Shown piece by piece: positions 44,290 to 53,893 of a stretch of DNA of 64,000 nucleotides. A program made the translations under genes and the position numbers. How positions within the stretch are numbered: position 1 is the first letter of the stretch; the number at the start of each line of letters is the position of its first letter. The notes beneath the pieces were generated by a model. That model had not been told where the DNA came from and made no database searches. It saw nothing but the letters and a program-made list of their open reading frames with translations. Source of the stretch: Pelomonas sp. BJYL3 (lineage in GTDB: Bacteria > Pseudomonadota > Gammaproteobacteria > Burkholderiales > Burkholderiaceae_C); the NCBI RefSeq assembly GCF_027257975.1, contig NZ_JANZKX010000010.1, positions 1 through 64,000 of the forward strand, written 5' to 3'.

Positions 44290-46887
44290 ATGAGCGATCT
44301 GCCCGTCCTGGGCGTGGCTGAGCTGCGCCAACACTTCAAGTCCGGCAAGCTGAGCCTGCTGGAGGCCTTCCGCGCCGCCGAGCCGACCGTGGCCGCGGCC
44401 AGCCGCCTGATGCGACAGCTGGCCGGGCATGTGGACCGCACCCTCGCGATGCTGTGGTCCCAGTCGGGCCTGCCACCGGGCGCCGCCCTGCTGGCAGTGG
44501 GCGGCTACGGCCGGGGCGAGCTCTTTCCCTACTCCGACATCGACGTCCTCCTGCTCCTTCCCGAGGGGCTGGACGCCTACCAGCCCGGTCCGCTGAAGAG
44601 CGCCATCGAGGGCTTCATCACCGCCTGCTGGGACGTGGGCCTGGAGATCGGCTCCTCGGTGCGCACGCTGGAGGAATGCCTCAACGAGGCCGCCGGCGAC
44701 ATCACCATCCAGACCTCCCTGCTGGAGGCCCGCTGCCTGGCCGGCGAGCGCGGCCTGTTCAAGCGCTTCGAGCAGCAGATCCTGCAGGCGCTGGACCCGC
44801 GCGCCTTCCTGCGCGCCAAGCAGCTGGAGGCCCGCCAGCGCCACACCAAGTACGACGACACGCCCTACGCCCTGGAACCCAACTGCAAGGAAAGCCCCGG
44901 CGGCCTGCGCGACCTGCAGGTGCTGATCTGGGTCGCCCGCGCGGCCGGCCTGGGCAAGACCTGGCCCCAGCTCGCGGCCAAGGGCCTGATCACGCCCTTC
45001 GAGAGCCGCCAGCTGCAGCGCAACGAGGGCGTGCTGAAGCTGATCCGCGCCCGGCTGCACGTGGTGGCAGGCCGGCGCGAGGACCGCCTGGTCTTCGACC
45101 TGCAGACCGCCGTGGCCCAGAGCTTCGGCTACGAGGGCAGCAAGGGCCAGCGCGCCTCCGAGGTGCTGATGCGGCGCTACTACTGGGCAGCCAAGGCCGT
45201 GACCCAGCTGCACCAGATCCTGATGCTGAATCTGGAGGAGCGCATCAATGGCTCGCAGGACGCCGCGATGCACCCCATCAACGAGCGCTTCCTGGACCGC
45301 GGCGGCATGCTGGAGGTCGCCAGCGACGACCTCTATCAGCGCGAGCCCCATGCCATCCTGGAGACCTTCCTCGTCTACCAGCAGGCGCCGGGCATCAAGG
45401 GTCTTTCGGCCCGCACGCTGCGCGCGCTCTACAACGCGCGCGGGCTGATGGACGGCAGGTTCCGCAGCGACCCGGTCAACCGCGAGACCTTCCTGCGCAT
45501 CCTCCAGGAAGGCAAGGGCCAGACCCACGCCTTCCGGCTGATGAACCAGACCTCGGTGCTGGGCCGCTACCTGTGGGTCTTCCGGGCCATCGTGGGCCAG
45601 ATGCAGCACGACCTGTTCCACGTCTACACCGTGGACCAGCACATCCTGATGGTGCTGCGCAATGTGCGGCGCTTCTTCATCCCCGAGCACGCGCACGAGT
45701 ACCCCTTCTGCTCCCAGCTGGCCGCGCAGTTCGAGCGGCCCTACGTGCTCTACATCGCCGCCCTCTTCCATGATGTGGCCAAGGGCCGCGGCGGAGACCA
45801 CAGCGAACTGGGCGGCGAGGAGGTCCGGCGCTTCTGCCGCGCCCACAAGCTGCCCAAGGCCGATGCCGAGCTGGTGGAATTCCTCGTCAAGCAACACCTG
45901 ACCCTATCCCGCGTGGCCCAGAAGGAGGATCTCTCGGACCCCGAAGTGGTCGAGTCCTTCGCCAAGCTCGTGGGCGACGAGCGCCACCTGACGGCGCTGT
46001 ACCTGCTCACCGTGGCCGACATCCGCGGCACCAGCCCCAAGGTCTGGAACGCCTGGAAGGGCAAGCTGCTGGAGGACTGCTACCGCCTCACCCTGCGGCG
46101 TCTGGGCGGCGCCCAGATCAACCGCGAGGCCGAGATCGAGGCCCGCAAGCAGGAGGCCAGGCAAGACCTGGCCCTGCACTCCCAGCTGCCCGGCACCGAG
46201 GAGCCGCTGTGGAAGACGCTGGACCTCAGCTACTTCGCCCGCCAGGAGGCCGGCGAGCTGGCCTGGCATGCGCGCGCGCTGTGGCGCTATGTGCAGACGG
46301 CCGAGCCCGTGGTGCGCGCCCGCCCCTCGCCCGTGGGCGAAGGCCTGCAGGTGCTGGTCTACTCGCCGGACCGGGCCGACCTCTTCGCCCGCATCTGCGG
46401 CTACTTCGACGGCGCGGGCTTCAACATCCTGGACGCCAAGGTGCACACCACCCGCACGGGCTACGCCCTGGACACCTTCCAGGTCATCGCCCCGGACCTG
46501 GATATGCACCACCGCGACCTCGTCTCCCTCGTCGAGACCCGCCTGCTGGCCGCGCTGATGGCGGAAGGGCCCCTGCCCGAGCCGCGCCGCGGCCGCCTCT
46601 CGCGCCGGGTCAAGAGCTTTCCCTACACGCCGCGCATCTCGCTGCGGCCGGACGAGCGCGCCCAGCGCTGGCTGCTGTCCATCAGCACCAGCGACCGCGC
46701 CGGCCTGCTCTACGCCATCGCCCGCGTGCTGGCCCGCCATCACATCAATCTGCAGCTGGCCAAGATCTCGACCCTGGGCGAGCGGGTGGAAGACACCTTC
46801 CTGATCGACGGCCCGGCGCTGCAGCAGAACAAGCTGCAGCTGCAGGTCGAGGGCGAGCTGCTGGACGCGATTTCCCTGAGCAGCTGA
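44290..46887 (+). CDS. glnD: Bifunctional uridylyltransferase/uridylyl-removing enzyme
   Basis: The product is 865 residues, close to the usual 850-900. The nucleotidyltransferase domain near residue 75 has [19 protein letters not shown] with the DXD metal pair. The HD domain around residue 490 has [17 protein letters not shown]. Two ACT domains end the protein ([20 protein letters not shown] and [20 protein letters not shown]). GlnD uridylylates PII protein when glutamine is low and deuridylylates it when glutamine is high, controlling glutamine synthetase and NtrBC. GGAG lies 9 bases before the ATG. Confidence 0.96.
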   Translation: MSDLPVLGVAELRQHFKSGKLSLLEAFRAAEPTVAAASRLMRQLAGHVDRTLAMLWSQSGLPPGAALLAVGGYGRGELFPYSDIDVLLLLPEGLDAYQPGPLKSAIEGFITACWDVGLEIGSSVRTLEECLNEAAGDITIQTSLLEARCLAGERGLFKRFEQQILQALDPRAFLRAKQLEARQRHTKYDDTPYALEPNCKESPGGLRDLQVLIWVARAAGLGKTWPQLAAKGLITPFESRQLQRNEGVLKLIRARLHVVAGRREDRLVFDLQTAVAQSFGYEGSKGQRASEVLMRRYYWAAKAVTQLHQILMLNLEERINGSQDAAMHPINERFLDRGGMLEVASDDLYQREPHAILETFLVYQQAPGIKGLSARTLRALYNARGLMDGRFRSDPVNRETFLRILQEGKGQTHAFRLMNQTSVLGRYLWVFRAIVGQMQHDLFHVYTVDQHILMVLRNVRRFFIPEHAHEYPFCSQLAAQFERPYVLYIAALFHDVAKGRGGDHSELGGEEVRRFCRAHKLPKADAELVEFLVKQHLTLSRVAQKEDLSDPEVVESFAKLVGDERHLTALYLLTVADIRGTSPKVWNAWKGKLLEDCYRLTLRRLGGAQINREAEIEARKQEARQDLALHSQLPGTEEPLWKTLDLSYFARQEAGELAWHARALWRYVQTAEPVVRARPSPVGEGLQVLVYSPDRADLFARICGYFDGAGFNILDAKVHTTRTGYALDTFQVIAPDLDMHHRDLVSLVETRLLAALMAEGPLPEPRRGRLSRRVKSFPYTPRISLRPDERAQRWLLSISTSDRAGLLYAIARVLARHHINLQLAKISTLGERVEDTFLIDGPALQQNKLQLQVEGELLDAISLSS

Positions 46888-46925
46888 GGTCCTCGGGCCG
46901 GCGCGGGCTCGCGTATGCTCGCCCC

Positions 46926-47417
46926 ATGCAGCCCCACGACACGACCCGCACCGCTCAGATCCATCCGCTGTCCGACGTGCAGACCAGCGCCATCGGCCCC
47001 GGCACCCGGGTCTGGCAGTTCTGCGTGATCCTGCCCGGCGCCCGCATCGGCGCGGACTGCAACATCAATGCCCAGGTGCTGATCGAGAACGATGTGGTGC
47101 TGGGTGACCGCGTCACCGTCAAGAGCGGCGTGCAGCTGTGGGACGGCCTGCGGGTCGCCGACGACGTCTTCATCGGCCCCAACGCCACCTTCACCAACGA
47201 CCCCACGCCGCGCTCCAAGCAGTACCCGGCCAGCTTCCAGACCACGCGCATCGAGCGAGGCGCCTCCATCGGCGCCAATGCCACCATCCTGGGCGGCGTC
47301 ACCATCGGCGAAGGGGCGCTGATCGGCGCGGGCAGCGTGGTCACGCGCGACGTGCCGGCGGGTGAGCTGTGGGTGGGCAACCCGGCCCGCTCACGGGGGC
47401 CGGCGCCCAGGCGCTGA
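46926..47417 (+). CDS. Left-handed beta-helix sugar N-acetyltransferase
   Basis: The product is 163 residues from ATG 46926. Hexapeptide repeats run through residues 25-150 ([60 protein letters not shown]), with the loop [13 protein letters not shown] typical of WbpD/WlbB/FdtC-type enzymes. It would acetylate a nucleotide-linked amino sugar using acetyl-CoA. It converges on the fdtB-like gene with only 8 bases between stop codons, spanned by CTGATC-GCCT-GATCAG. This makes it a second acetyltransferase beside the FdtD-like fusion, so its substrate may be the second amino sugar of the cluster. Confidence 0.88.
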   Translation: MQPHDTTRTAQIHPLSDVQTSAIGPGTRVWQFCVILPGARIGADCNINAQVLIENDVVLGDRVTVKSGVQLWDGLRVADDVFIGPNATFTNDPTPRSKQYPASFQTTRIERGASIGANATILGGVTIGEGALIGAGSVVTRDVPAGELWVGNPARSRGPAPRR

Positions 47418-47425
47418 TCGCCTGA

Positions 47426-48532
47426 TCAGGCGCTGCGGCGCACCGCCTGCACCAGCTGGTCCAGCTGCTGCTCGCTCATGCCCGGCCACAGGGGCAGGCT
47501 CAGCACCTGCTTGTGGATGGCCTCGGCGATGGGGAAGTCCCCGGCGCGGTAGCCCAGCTCGGCATAGGCCGGCTGCAGATGGGGCGGCACAGGGTAGTGG
47601 ATCAGCGTGCCGATACCCTGCTGGGCCAGCGCGGCCTGCAGGCGGTCCCGGGCCTCATGGCGGACGACGAAGAGATGCCAGGCGTGTTGCAGCCCGTCCG
47701 GCACCTGCGGCAGCTGCAGCGGCACACCGGCCAGGCCTTCCAGCAGGCTGGCGGCCAGGCGGCGGCGCTCGCGGGTGGCCGCCTCCAGCTGGGGCAGTTT
47801 GGCGGCCAGCACCGCGGCCTGGATCTCGTCCAGGCGCGAGTTCACGCCCTTGCATTCGTTGTGGTACTTCTGGCGCGACCCATAGTTGCGCAGCACCCGC
47901 ACCTGTTCGTCCACCGCGGCCAGGTCCGTGGTCACGCCGCCGCCATCGCCCATGGCGCCGAGGTTCTTGCCCGGGTAGAAGCTCCAGGCCGAGACATCCG
48001 CCAGGCTGCCCACCGGCCGGCCGTGGTAGCGCGCGGCATGGGCCTGCGCGCAGTCGTCCAGCACCTTGAGGCCGTTGCGGCGGGCGATGTCCATCAGCGG
48101 GTCCATGTCCGCCGGCAGGCCGTAGAGGTGCACCGGCAGGATGACCCGGGTCCGCGGCGTGAGGGCGGCCTCGACGCGGGCGGGATCGATGTTGTAGGTG
48201 TGCGGATCCGGCTCCACCGGCACCGGCGTCGCACCGCACTGGCTGACGGCCAGCCAGGTCGCGATATAGGTGTTGGAGGGCACGATGACCTCGTCCCCCT
48301 CCCCCACGCCCAGCGCGCGCAGGCCCAGCGTCAGGGCATCCAGGCCGTTGGCCACGCCCGCGCAGTGGGCGGCGCCCACGGACTGTGCATAGGCCTCCTC
48401 GAAGGCCGCCAGCTCCTGGCCCAGCAGGAACCAGCCGCTGCGGGCCACGCGCTGCAAGGCGGCGTCGATGGCCGGCTGGCTGGCCGCATAGGCGGGCTGC
48501 AGATTGAGAAAAGGCAGGCTGGTGTCAGCCAT
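47426..48532 (-). CDS. fdtB: DegT/DnrJ/EryC1 sugar aminotransferase, FdtB-like
   Basis: The product is 368 residues from ATG 48532, with AAGGAG 8 bases upstream. The fold-type I PLP enzyme has Asp in LKVLDDCAQAHAARYHGRPVG contacting the cofactor and Lys in SFYPGKNLGAMGDGG forming the Schiff base. The stretch NGLDALTLGLRALGVGEGDEVIVPSNTYIAT is typical of 3-aminotransferases acting on dTDP-3-oxo-6-deoxyhexoses (FdtB, QdtB). Together with the ketoisomerase domain of the next gene upstream it should yield dTDP-3-amino-3,6-dideoxyhexose. The symbol is assigned by family and context. Confidence 0.85.
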   Translation of the reverse strand: MADTSLPFLNLQPAYAASQPAIDAALQRVARSGWFLLGQELAAFEEAYAQSVGAAHCAGVANGLDALTLGLRALGVGEGDEVIVPSNTYIATWLAVSQCGATPVPVEPDPHTYNIDPARVEAALTPRTRVILPVHLYGLPADMDPLMDIARRNGLKVLDDCAQAHAARYHGRPVGSLADVSAWSFYPGKNLGAMGDGGGVTTDLAAVDEQVRVLRNYGSRQKYHNECKGVNSRLDEIQAAVLAAKLPQLEAATRERRRLAASLLEGLAGVPLQLPQVPDGLQHAWHLFVVRHEARDRLQAALAQQGIGTLIHYPVPPHLQPAYAELGYRAGDFPIAEAIHKQVLSLPLWPGMSEQQLDQLVQAVRRSA

Positions 48533-48575
48533 CACGCATGCTCCTTGCCGGAGGGCTTCCCCGGTCCACGAATGC

Positions 48576-49553
48576 TCAGGCGCCCGGGCGGCCCAGGGCG
48601 GCGAGGAAGTCCTCGTACTTGCGAATGTAGTCATCCGCGGCATAGGTGTCCGACGCCAGCACCAGCAAAACGGCGTCCGGCGAGAACTGGTACTGGATTC
48701 CCCAGACCATGGGCGGGATGTGCAGGCCCATGCGGGCGCTGTCCAGCGTGATCTCGTCGCGCGCACGGCCGTCGTCCAGCACCACGCTGACACTGCCCTT
48801 CACGCAGACCAGGAACTGGTGACAGGCCTTGTGTGCATGCTCGCCCCGCACTTCCTTGCTGGGCACGTCGTAGACCATGAAGAAGCGCTGCGGAGTGAAG
48901 GGCAGATGGGTGCCGATCTCGCCGAAGCTCAGCGCGCCGCGCAGGTCCACGATCTTGGGCAGGGCCACCAGGCGGGCGGCGGCCACGTGCAGCGCCGGTG
49001 GGGCCTCGAGCTGGCTGGCGGCGCGCGGCGCGGCCGGCAGGTCCAGGTGTGGCGTGTCCGCGTAGCCGACGATGTGCGCCGGATTGCCGCTGACGATGGC
49101 ATTGGGCGGCACGTCGCGCGTCACCACCGCGCCGTCCTGCACCCGGGCGCGCGGGCCGATGCAGAGGCCGCCGCGGACGGTCGCATTCGCGCCGATGGTG
49201 GCGCCCGCGCCGACGCGCGTCACCGCCGCGGCTCCGTCGGCGCCGGAGGCCCCGCTGAAGACCGTGTTGGGACCGATGCTGACATCCGCCTCCACCACCA
49301 GCGGGGACCACAGCTGCGCGCCGGGCCGCACGCGGACCCGCGGGCCCAGCTGCACCTCGCCGTCGATCAGGGCGTGGTCGCCGATCTCGGTGTCCTCGCC
49401 CAGGCGCGCGCCCGGCAGCACATGGGCGAAGGCGCCGATGCGGCTGCCCGGGCCGATGAAGGGCGATTCGACCAGGGCATGGCTGTGGATGAAGACATCC
49501 GGGCACGATGCGGCGGCAGTTGCGGCGGCAGTTGCGGCGGCTTTGAGGCTCAT
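48576..49553 (-). CDS. Fused hexapeptide acetyltransferase and dTDP-hexose 3,4-ketoisomerase, FdtD/WxcM-like
   Basis: The product is 325 residues from ATG 49553. Residues 25-165 are left-handed beta-helix repeats (FIGPGSRIGAFAHVLPGARLG, IGANATVRGGLCIGPRARVQ) of an acetyltransferase. Residues 190-325 are the cupin ketoisomerase: GEIGTHLPFTPQRFFMVYDV, EVRGEHAHKACHQFLVCVKG with the catalytic His pair, and a GLHIPPMVWGIQYQF stretch. The same order is found in Shewanella FdtD and Xanthomonas WxcM. It converts dTDP-4-oxo-6-deoxyglucose to the 3-oxo isomer and acetylates the 3-amino product after FdtB acts. rmlA/rmlB are not in the window. Confidence 0.88.
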   Translation of the reverse strand: MSLKAAATAAATAAASCPDVFIHSHALVESPFIGPGSRIGAFAHVLPGARLGEDTEIGDHALIDGEVQLGPRVRVRPGAQLWSPLVVEADVSIGPNTVFSGASGADGAAAVTRVGAGATIGANATVRGGLCIGPRARVQDGAVVTRDVPPNAIVSGNPAHIVGYADTPHLDLPAAPRAASQLEAPPALHVAAARLVALPKIVDLRGALSFGEIGTHLPFTPQRFFMVYDVPSKEVRGEHAHKACHQFLVCVKGSVSVVLDDGRARDEITLDSARMGLHIPPMVWGIQYQFSPDAVLLVLASDTYAADDYIRKYEDFLAALGRPGA

Positions 49554-49676
49554 GGGCTCGTGGGCAGGCAGGCGGCGATGAGGCATCCTATAGCGTCGGG
49601 CGCCGGCGCATCGCCTTGATTGACGGGTCGGCGCCGCCCTGTTCCGCCGGACGCGGCATCGGCGCCACGGCAGCCC

Positions 49677-51377
49677 TCAGCGCAGGTACTGCAGCAGCGG
49701 GGGCGAGTCCGCCAGGCGCTGGGCCAGCCGGGCATGCTGGCGGCGCTGGAAGTCCCATTGCAGCGCGGGGTCGCGCCACCAGGCCTCCAGCTCGTCCAGG
49801 CATTCGCCCAGGGGCAGCGAGGGCACGAGCTCGCGGTCCAGCAGGGCCTTCTCCTCCCACACGAGGGCGCGCAGCTGGCAGTGCAGCATGGGCACGGCAT
49901 GCATCAGGGGCTCGATGGCGGCGCTGGTGGGGATGTCATAGCCCAGGCAGGCGTCGCAGCCCTGGACGAAGGCCACCAGGGGCTGGGCCACGCCGCGCTG
50001 CAAGCTCTCCGGTGTCACCCCCAGCGACTCCTGCAGCAGCAGCGGGAAGCCCTCGGTCGGCTTGTAGCGCAGCAGCACCTCCACCCCACGGCGGCGGCCC
50101 CAGTCCAGCAGCTGGCGCAGACCGTAGAGGTAGGCGTGGATGTCCGCGGTGCTGAGCCCGTTGTGCGACAGGCCGCTCAGCAGCACGCCCAGCGTGCGCA
50201 GCGGCTGGGCCGGGGCCTGCGCGGGTACCGGCTGGTGGCGCTCGCCGAAGCGCAGCAGGGCGCCCGGCACGCGGCGGTCGTCGGTGTCCCGGCAGTCCGC
50301 GCCCTGCACCGGATGGTGCAGGCATTGCATCTGGCCGCCCAGCTTGGGCAAAGGGATGTTCTGGAACTTGGCGTGCGGCAGCATCAGCACCGGCAGGCGG
50401 TGGCGGCGAGCCAGGCTCAGCAGCCCGCCCAGCAGGCCCGAATCGTGGTTGGACAGCAGCAGCTGCCCGGGCAGCGCCTGCACCCGCTGCTCGACGTCAT
50501 GGAACAGCGTGAACTGCAGCAGCAGGGCCTCGACGAGGGCCTGGGCCTGAAGCTGGATGAAGGCTTCGTTGCGCAGCTCAGACGCGAGCAGCTGCAGCAC
50601 GACGGGCCGGACCCGTGCCGCCAGTTCCTCGCACTGCTGCTGATGCGCCGGCCCCAGCGCGGCGCGCACCTCGTCCAGGGGCCGCAGCGGCAGCCGCTCG
50701 ATGCCGCTCAGCTCGACGTCGTAGAACTGCGCAGGCACCTGCAGGCAGTCGCCCTGGGCGGCCAGGATCTGGGCGGCCAGGTAGTCCTTGTCATAGAAGC
50801 AGGTGGGCAGGTGGGCCCAGCGCCTGGCCGCAGGACGCTGCTCAAGCGGGCGCCAGTCCGGCAGTTCCGGCCCGGGCAGCTGGCCGACGTCGTAGAGATA
50901 GCTGCGGTGCTGCACGCCCGCGCCCTGCAGCGCGGCCGCCATGGCCATGCAGGCAGCGCCCGAAGGCTGGCCGTAGCGGTAGGGCGCGGCGGCTCCGAGC
51001 AGATGGACCACCGCGCCGGCCGGCGCGTCCTCGGCCAGGCAGCGCCCCAGGGCCGCATAGCCCCGCAGGTTCAGCAGGGCGTAGAAGGCGTTGAAGTAGC
51101 CCCACTGGCAGCCCTCGGCCTCGGGCAGCAGCTCGGCGAGCACGGCATCGAGGCGCGCCTGATAGGCCGCCATGTCCGAGCGCGCCCGCCGGAACACCTC
51201 GCTCATGAAGCCGGGACCCACGGTCCTGGCCAGCCGGGCATTGCCCAGGCCCAGGCTGCGGGCCTGGTCGAAGAGCTGGGGATCGAAGAGCAGCAGCTCG
51301 GCGCCCTCCAGCTGATTCTGCAGGGCCGCGGCGGCCGGCAGATCCAGGCGATGGGTGACGGTGATCAGCGGCTTCAT
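49677..51377 (-). CDS. Unrecognised protein in the ulosonate cluster, possible glycosyltransferase
   Basis: The product is 566 residues, overlapping the cytidylyltransferase gene by 4 bases (ATGA), so it is co-translated. There is no signal peptide or membrane helix. The N-terminal half is helical. Residues 310-410 and 415-500 suggest two Rossmann-like halves: LLLSNHDSGLLGGLLSLARR followed by LPVLMLPHAKFQNIPLP, then TLGVLLSGLSHNG, VEVLLRYKPTEGFP and CDACLGYDIPTSAAIEPLMH. That resembles the GT-B layout of polysialyl/ulosonate transferases, with a nucleotide-binding C-terminal half. I recognise no family. By position it is the best candidate to transfer the CMP-activated sugar. Confidence 0.6.
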   Translation of the reverse strand: MKPLITVTHRLDLPAAAALQNQLEGAELLLFDPQLFDQARSLGLGNARLARTVGPGFMSEVFRRARSDMAAYQARLDAVLAELLPEAEGCQWGYFNAFYALLNLRGYAALGRCLAEDAPAGAVVHLLGAAAPYRYGQPSGAACMAMAAALQGAGVQHRSYLYDVGQLPGPELPDWRPLEQRPAARRWAHLPTCFYDKDYLAAQILAAQGDCLQVPAQFYDVELSGIERLPLRPLDEVRAALGPAHQQQCEELAARVRPVVLQLLASELRNEAFIQLQAQALVEALLLQFTLFHDVEQRVQALPGQLLLSNHDSGLLGGLLSLARRHRLPVLMLPHAKFQNIPLPKLGGQMQCLHHPVQGADCRDTDDRRVPGALLRFGERHQPVPAQAPAQPLRTLGVLLSGLSHNGLSTADIHAYLYGLRQLLDWGRRRGVEVLLRYKPTEGFPLLLQESLGVTPESLQRGVAQPLVAFVQGCDACLGYDIPTSAAIEPLMHAVPMLHCQLRALVWEEKALLDRELVPSLPLGECLDELEAWWRDPALQWDFQRRQHARLAQRLADSPPLLQYLR

Positions 51378-52123
51378 GCCCGGCCCCCCGCCTGGGAGGC
51401 CCGCAGCGCCTGGACGCAGTCCTGCGCCGGGCTGTCCAGCGTCAGGCCGGATTCGTCCACCAGGGACTGCAGCCGCTGCAGATGGGCCGGCTCGTCGACA
51501 TCGAAGCGCAGTTCAGGGAAGGCCAGCGCCGCCGGGGCGCGGGGACAGGTCTTGCGGCAGTCGCGCGCCCAGGGGGTGGTCTCGTCCCACAGGGCGAGGG
51601 TCACGTGCTCGCGGTGGCGGGGCTCGGCGCACTCGGCCGCGAGCCGGTGCAGCAGCGCGGCCGGCAGGATCTCGGCGCCGAAGCCATCGGCATAGCCGCT
51701 GCCCAGGCGATCCAGGTGGTTGCAGGCGTAGTCGCAGTCGCTGGCGGCGTAGAAGTCCACGAGCTGGTCCACCACAGCGCCGTCGATGAAGGGGTTGTCA
51801 GCGCAGACGCGCACCACGGTGTCCGCCTCGAACTGGCGCGCGGCCCGGCTGAAGCGGTCCAGCACGTCGGATTCGCTGCCGGTGAAGGTGGCCACGCCCA
51901 TGGACTGCGCCAGCTCGACCAGGGCGGCATCGCGCGGGAGCCCGGTGGTGGCCAGCACCAGGGTGTGGAGGCGCTGCGCCCGCTTCAGACGCTCCAGCAC
52001 CCAGGCCAGCAGCGGCCGGCCCGCCAGCGGCGCCATCATCTTGCCGGGAAAGCGGCTGGAGCCCATGCGGGCCTGCACCACGGCCACCACGCGGCCTGGC
52101 CGTGCGGGTCGGGGGTCGCTCAT
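51374..52123 (-). CDS. SpsF-type cytidylyltransferase for an ulosonic acid
   Basis: The product is 249 residues. The N-terminal signature VVAVVQARMGSSRFPGKMMAPLAGRPLLAWVLERL is the nucleotide-binding loop of the SpsF/KdsB/NeuA superfamily. TGSESDVLDRFSRAARQFEA and VRVCADNPFIDG include the Asp-containing metal motif, and LRFDVDEPAHLQRL closes the domain. It most likely makes a CMP-activated ulosonic acid from CTP. It sits 4 bases after the NeuB-type synthase gene and overlaps the next gene. NeuA-like or KdsB-like specificity cannot be told. Confidence 0.82.
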   Translation of the reverse strand: MSDPRPARPGRVVAVVQARMGSSRFPGKMMAPLAGRPLLAWVLERLKRAQRLHTLVLATTGLPRDAALVELAQSMGVATFTGSESDVLDRFSRAARQFEADTVVRVCADNPFIDGAVVDQLVDFYAASDCDYACNHLDRLGSGYADGFGAEILPAALLHRLAAECAEPRHREHVTLALWDETTPWARDCRKTCPRAPAALAFPELRFDVDEPAHLQRLQSLVDESGLTLDSPAQDCVQALRASQAGGRA

Positions 52124-52127
52124 CGGC

Positions 52128-53198
52128 TCAGGCGCCCTGCCCCAGATCGGCCCATTGCAGCACGTGGTCGGACTCCAGCGCGCGCAGCACCGGCCGGCCC
52201 AGCACCGCGTCCCAGTGCAGCGGGCTGATGCCGGTGCCGGGGCGTTTGTAGGTCAGGTGGGCCTCGCTGAGGACCTCGCCAGCGGCCACGTCGCGGGTCA
52301 GCACGATGGAGCGGCGGGCATTGGCGCGGGCCGGGCCTTCGGTGGGCGTGGGCTGCTTGTGATCGCTCTCGCCCAGCAGATCGTGCACCGTGTCCAGGGC
52401 CGTCATGAAGCGGCGCAGGTCATGCACGTCCATGGCGTGGTAGTGGTCGTTGCCCGGCAGGGTCTTGTCGTGGGTGAAGTGTTTCTCCAGGACGACGGCG
52501 CCCAGCAGGTGCGCACTCATCAGCGGGTACATGGCCTCGTCGGGCAGGGTGTGATCGGAGTAGCCGATCAGCAGCTCCGGATAGGCCCGCTGCAGGCCCT
52601 TGATCATGCGCAGATGCGCCTGTGCATTGGGCGTGGGGTAGTTCAGCACGCAGTGCAGCAGCACCAGCTCGCGGCAGCCGGCGGCGCGCAGGGTCTGCAC
52701 GGCCATGTCGATCTCGCCCAGCGTGGAGGCACCGGTGGACAGCACCACCGGCTTGCCCTTGGCCGCGATCTTGCGCAGGAAGGGGACGTTGGTGAGGTCG
52801 GCCGAGGCGATCTTGTGGAAGGGCATCAGATCGTCCAGGAACTCCACCGCGGCGTCGTCGAAGGCGGTGGAGAGGAAGTCGATGCCGACCTGCTCGCAGT
52901 GGCGGGCCAGGGCGCGGTACTCATCGGGCCCGAAGCGGTCGTACTTTTTGAAGAGCTCGAACTGGCTGCGCGTCGGCTCCTTGCTGATGTCCCAGTAGAA
53001 CGGCGAATGCCTGGAGGCCAGGGTCTCGGCCTTGTAGCTCTGGAACTTCGCGGCGTCGGCCCCGCCCTCCTTGGCCAGCTCGATCAGGCGCTTGGCCTGG
53101 TCCAGGGAACCCTCGTGGTTGACGCCGATCTCGGCGATCACATAGGGGCGGCTGTCGGGGGTGAGGCGGCGCTGGCCGAGGGTCACCGTGGGGGTCAT
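52128..53198 (-). CDS. NeuB-family ulosonic acid synthase with SAF domain
   Basis: The product is 356 residues. The TIM-barrel catalytic part has [88 protein letters not shown] and IGYSDHT, all NeuB landmarks. The C-terminal SAF (antifreeze-like) domain starts around [20 protein letters not shown]. These enzymes condense phosphoenolpyruvate with a hexose derivative to give sialic, legionaminic or pseudaminic acid. No hydrolysing epimerase (NeuC/LegG) is nearby, so the sugar acceptor is unknown. It overlaps the GT2 gene by 4 bases. Confidence 0.9.
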   Translation of the reverse strand: MTPTVTLGQRRLTPDSRPYVIAEIGVNHEGSLDQAKRLIELAKEGGADAAKFQSYKAETLASRHSPFYWDISKEPTRSQFELFKKYDRFGPDEYRALARHCEQVGIDFLSTAFDDAAVEFLDDLMPFHKIASADLTNVPFLRKIAAKGKPVVLSTGASTLGEIDMAVQTLRAAGCRELVLLHCVLNYPTPNAQAHLRMIKGLQRAYPELLIGYSDHTLPDEAMYPLMSAHLLGAVVLEKHFTHDKTLPGNDHYHAMDVHDLRRFMTALDTVHDLLGESDHKQPTPTEGPARANARRSIVLTRDVAAGEVLSEAHLTYKRPGTGISPLHWDAVLGRPVLRALESDHVLQWADLGQGA

Positions 53199-53893
53199 TG
53201 CATGCTCCTGCGTTCGGCGGCACGGGCCGAGGAACCATCGACACCATGCTTGCTGATCAGGCGCTGGCGGTGCAACTCCATGGCATCGAGGTCGTTGGTG
53301 ATGTTGTGGTCATGGCGGCGGTAGCGGTACAGCGGCAGCTCCAGCCGGGCGATGTGGTGCTTCTGCTCGAAGCGGATGCGCAGCTCGCGCTCCTCGTGGC
53401 GGTGGAAGCTCTCGTCGTAGAGCCCCGTCTCCATCAGGTGGGCCTTGCGGAACATGATGCCGCAGGCGATGGGCTCGTCCATGCAGTTCACGCGTTCCAG
53501 CACCTGCTCGTGGTCGTCCACCAGGAGGTAGTCGCAGGCCACGGCGTCGTGCAGGGGGTTCTGGTCCAGGAAGAAGTGCAGGATGTTGAGGAAGTTGGCG
53601 TTGACGTAGTCGTCGGAGTCCACCCGCACGATGAAGTCGCCGCGCGCGGCGCGGATGCCGCGGTTCAGCGAGGCCGGCAGGCCCAGGTTGCGCTCATTGC
53701 GCAGGGGCACGATGGCGTCGTGGAAGAGCTCCAGGGCATAGGGCGTGCGGTCGGCACTGCCGTCGTCGATGACGATGATCTCGTACTGGTCGCGCGCCAG
53801 GGTCTGGTTCAGCAGGGAGCGCAGGCAGCGGCCGATGAAACGCTCCTGGTTGAAGACCGGCACGATGACCGACACCAGCGGCTTGAAGTTCAT
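53195..53893 (-). CDS. GT2-family glycosyltransferase
   Basis: The product is 232 residues from ATG 53893. The GT-A fold signature [20 protein letters not shown] is followed by [12 protein letters not shown] and [16 protein letters not shown], which contains the DXD-like metal-binding Asp pair. There is no membrane helix. The short length and the His/Arg-rich C terminus ([18 protein letters not shown]) suggest a soluble enzyme that adds a sugar from a nucleotide donor to a glycan or protein. It overlaps the kdnA-like gene upstream and the NeuB-type gene downstream by 4 bases each, so it is tightly bound to this pathway. Confidence 0.88.
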   Translation of the reverse strand: MNFKPLVSVIVPVFNQERFIGRCLRSLLNQTLARDQYEIIVIDDGSADRTPYALELFHDAIVPLRNERNLGLPASLNRGIRAARGDFIVRVDSDDYVNANFLNILHFFLDQNPLHDAVACDYLLVDDHEQVLERVNCMDEPIACGIMFRKAHLMETGLYDESFHRHEERELRIRFEQKHHIARLELPLYRYRRHDHNITNDLDAMELHRQRLISKHGVDGSSARAAERRSMQ

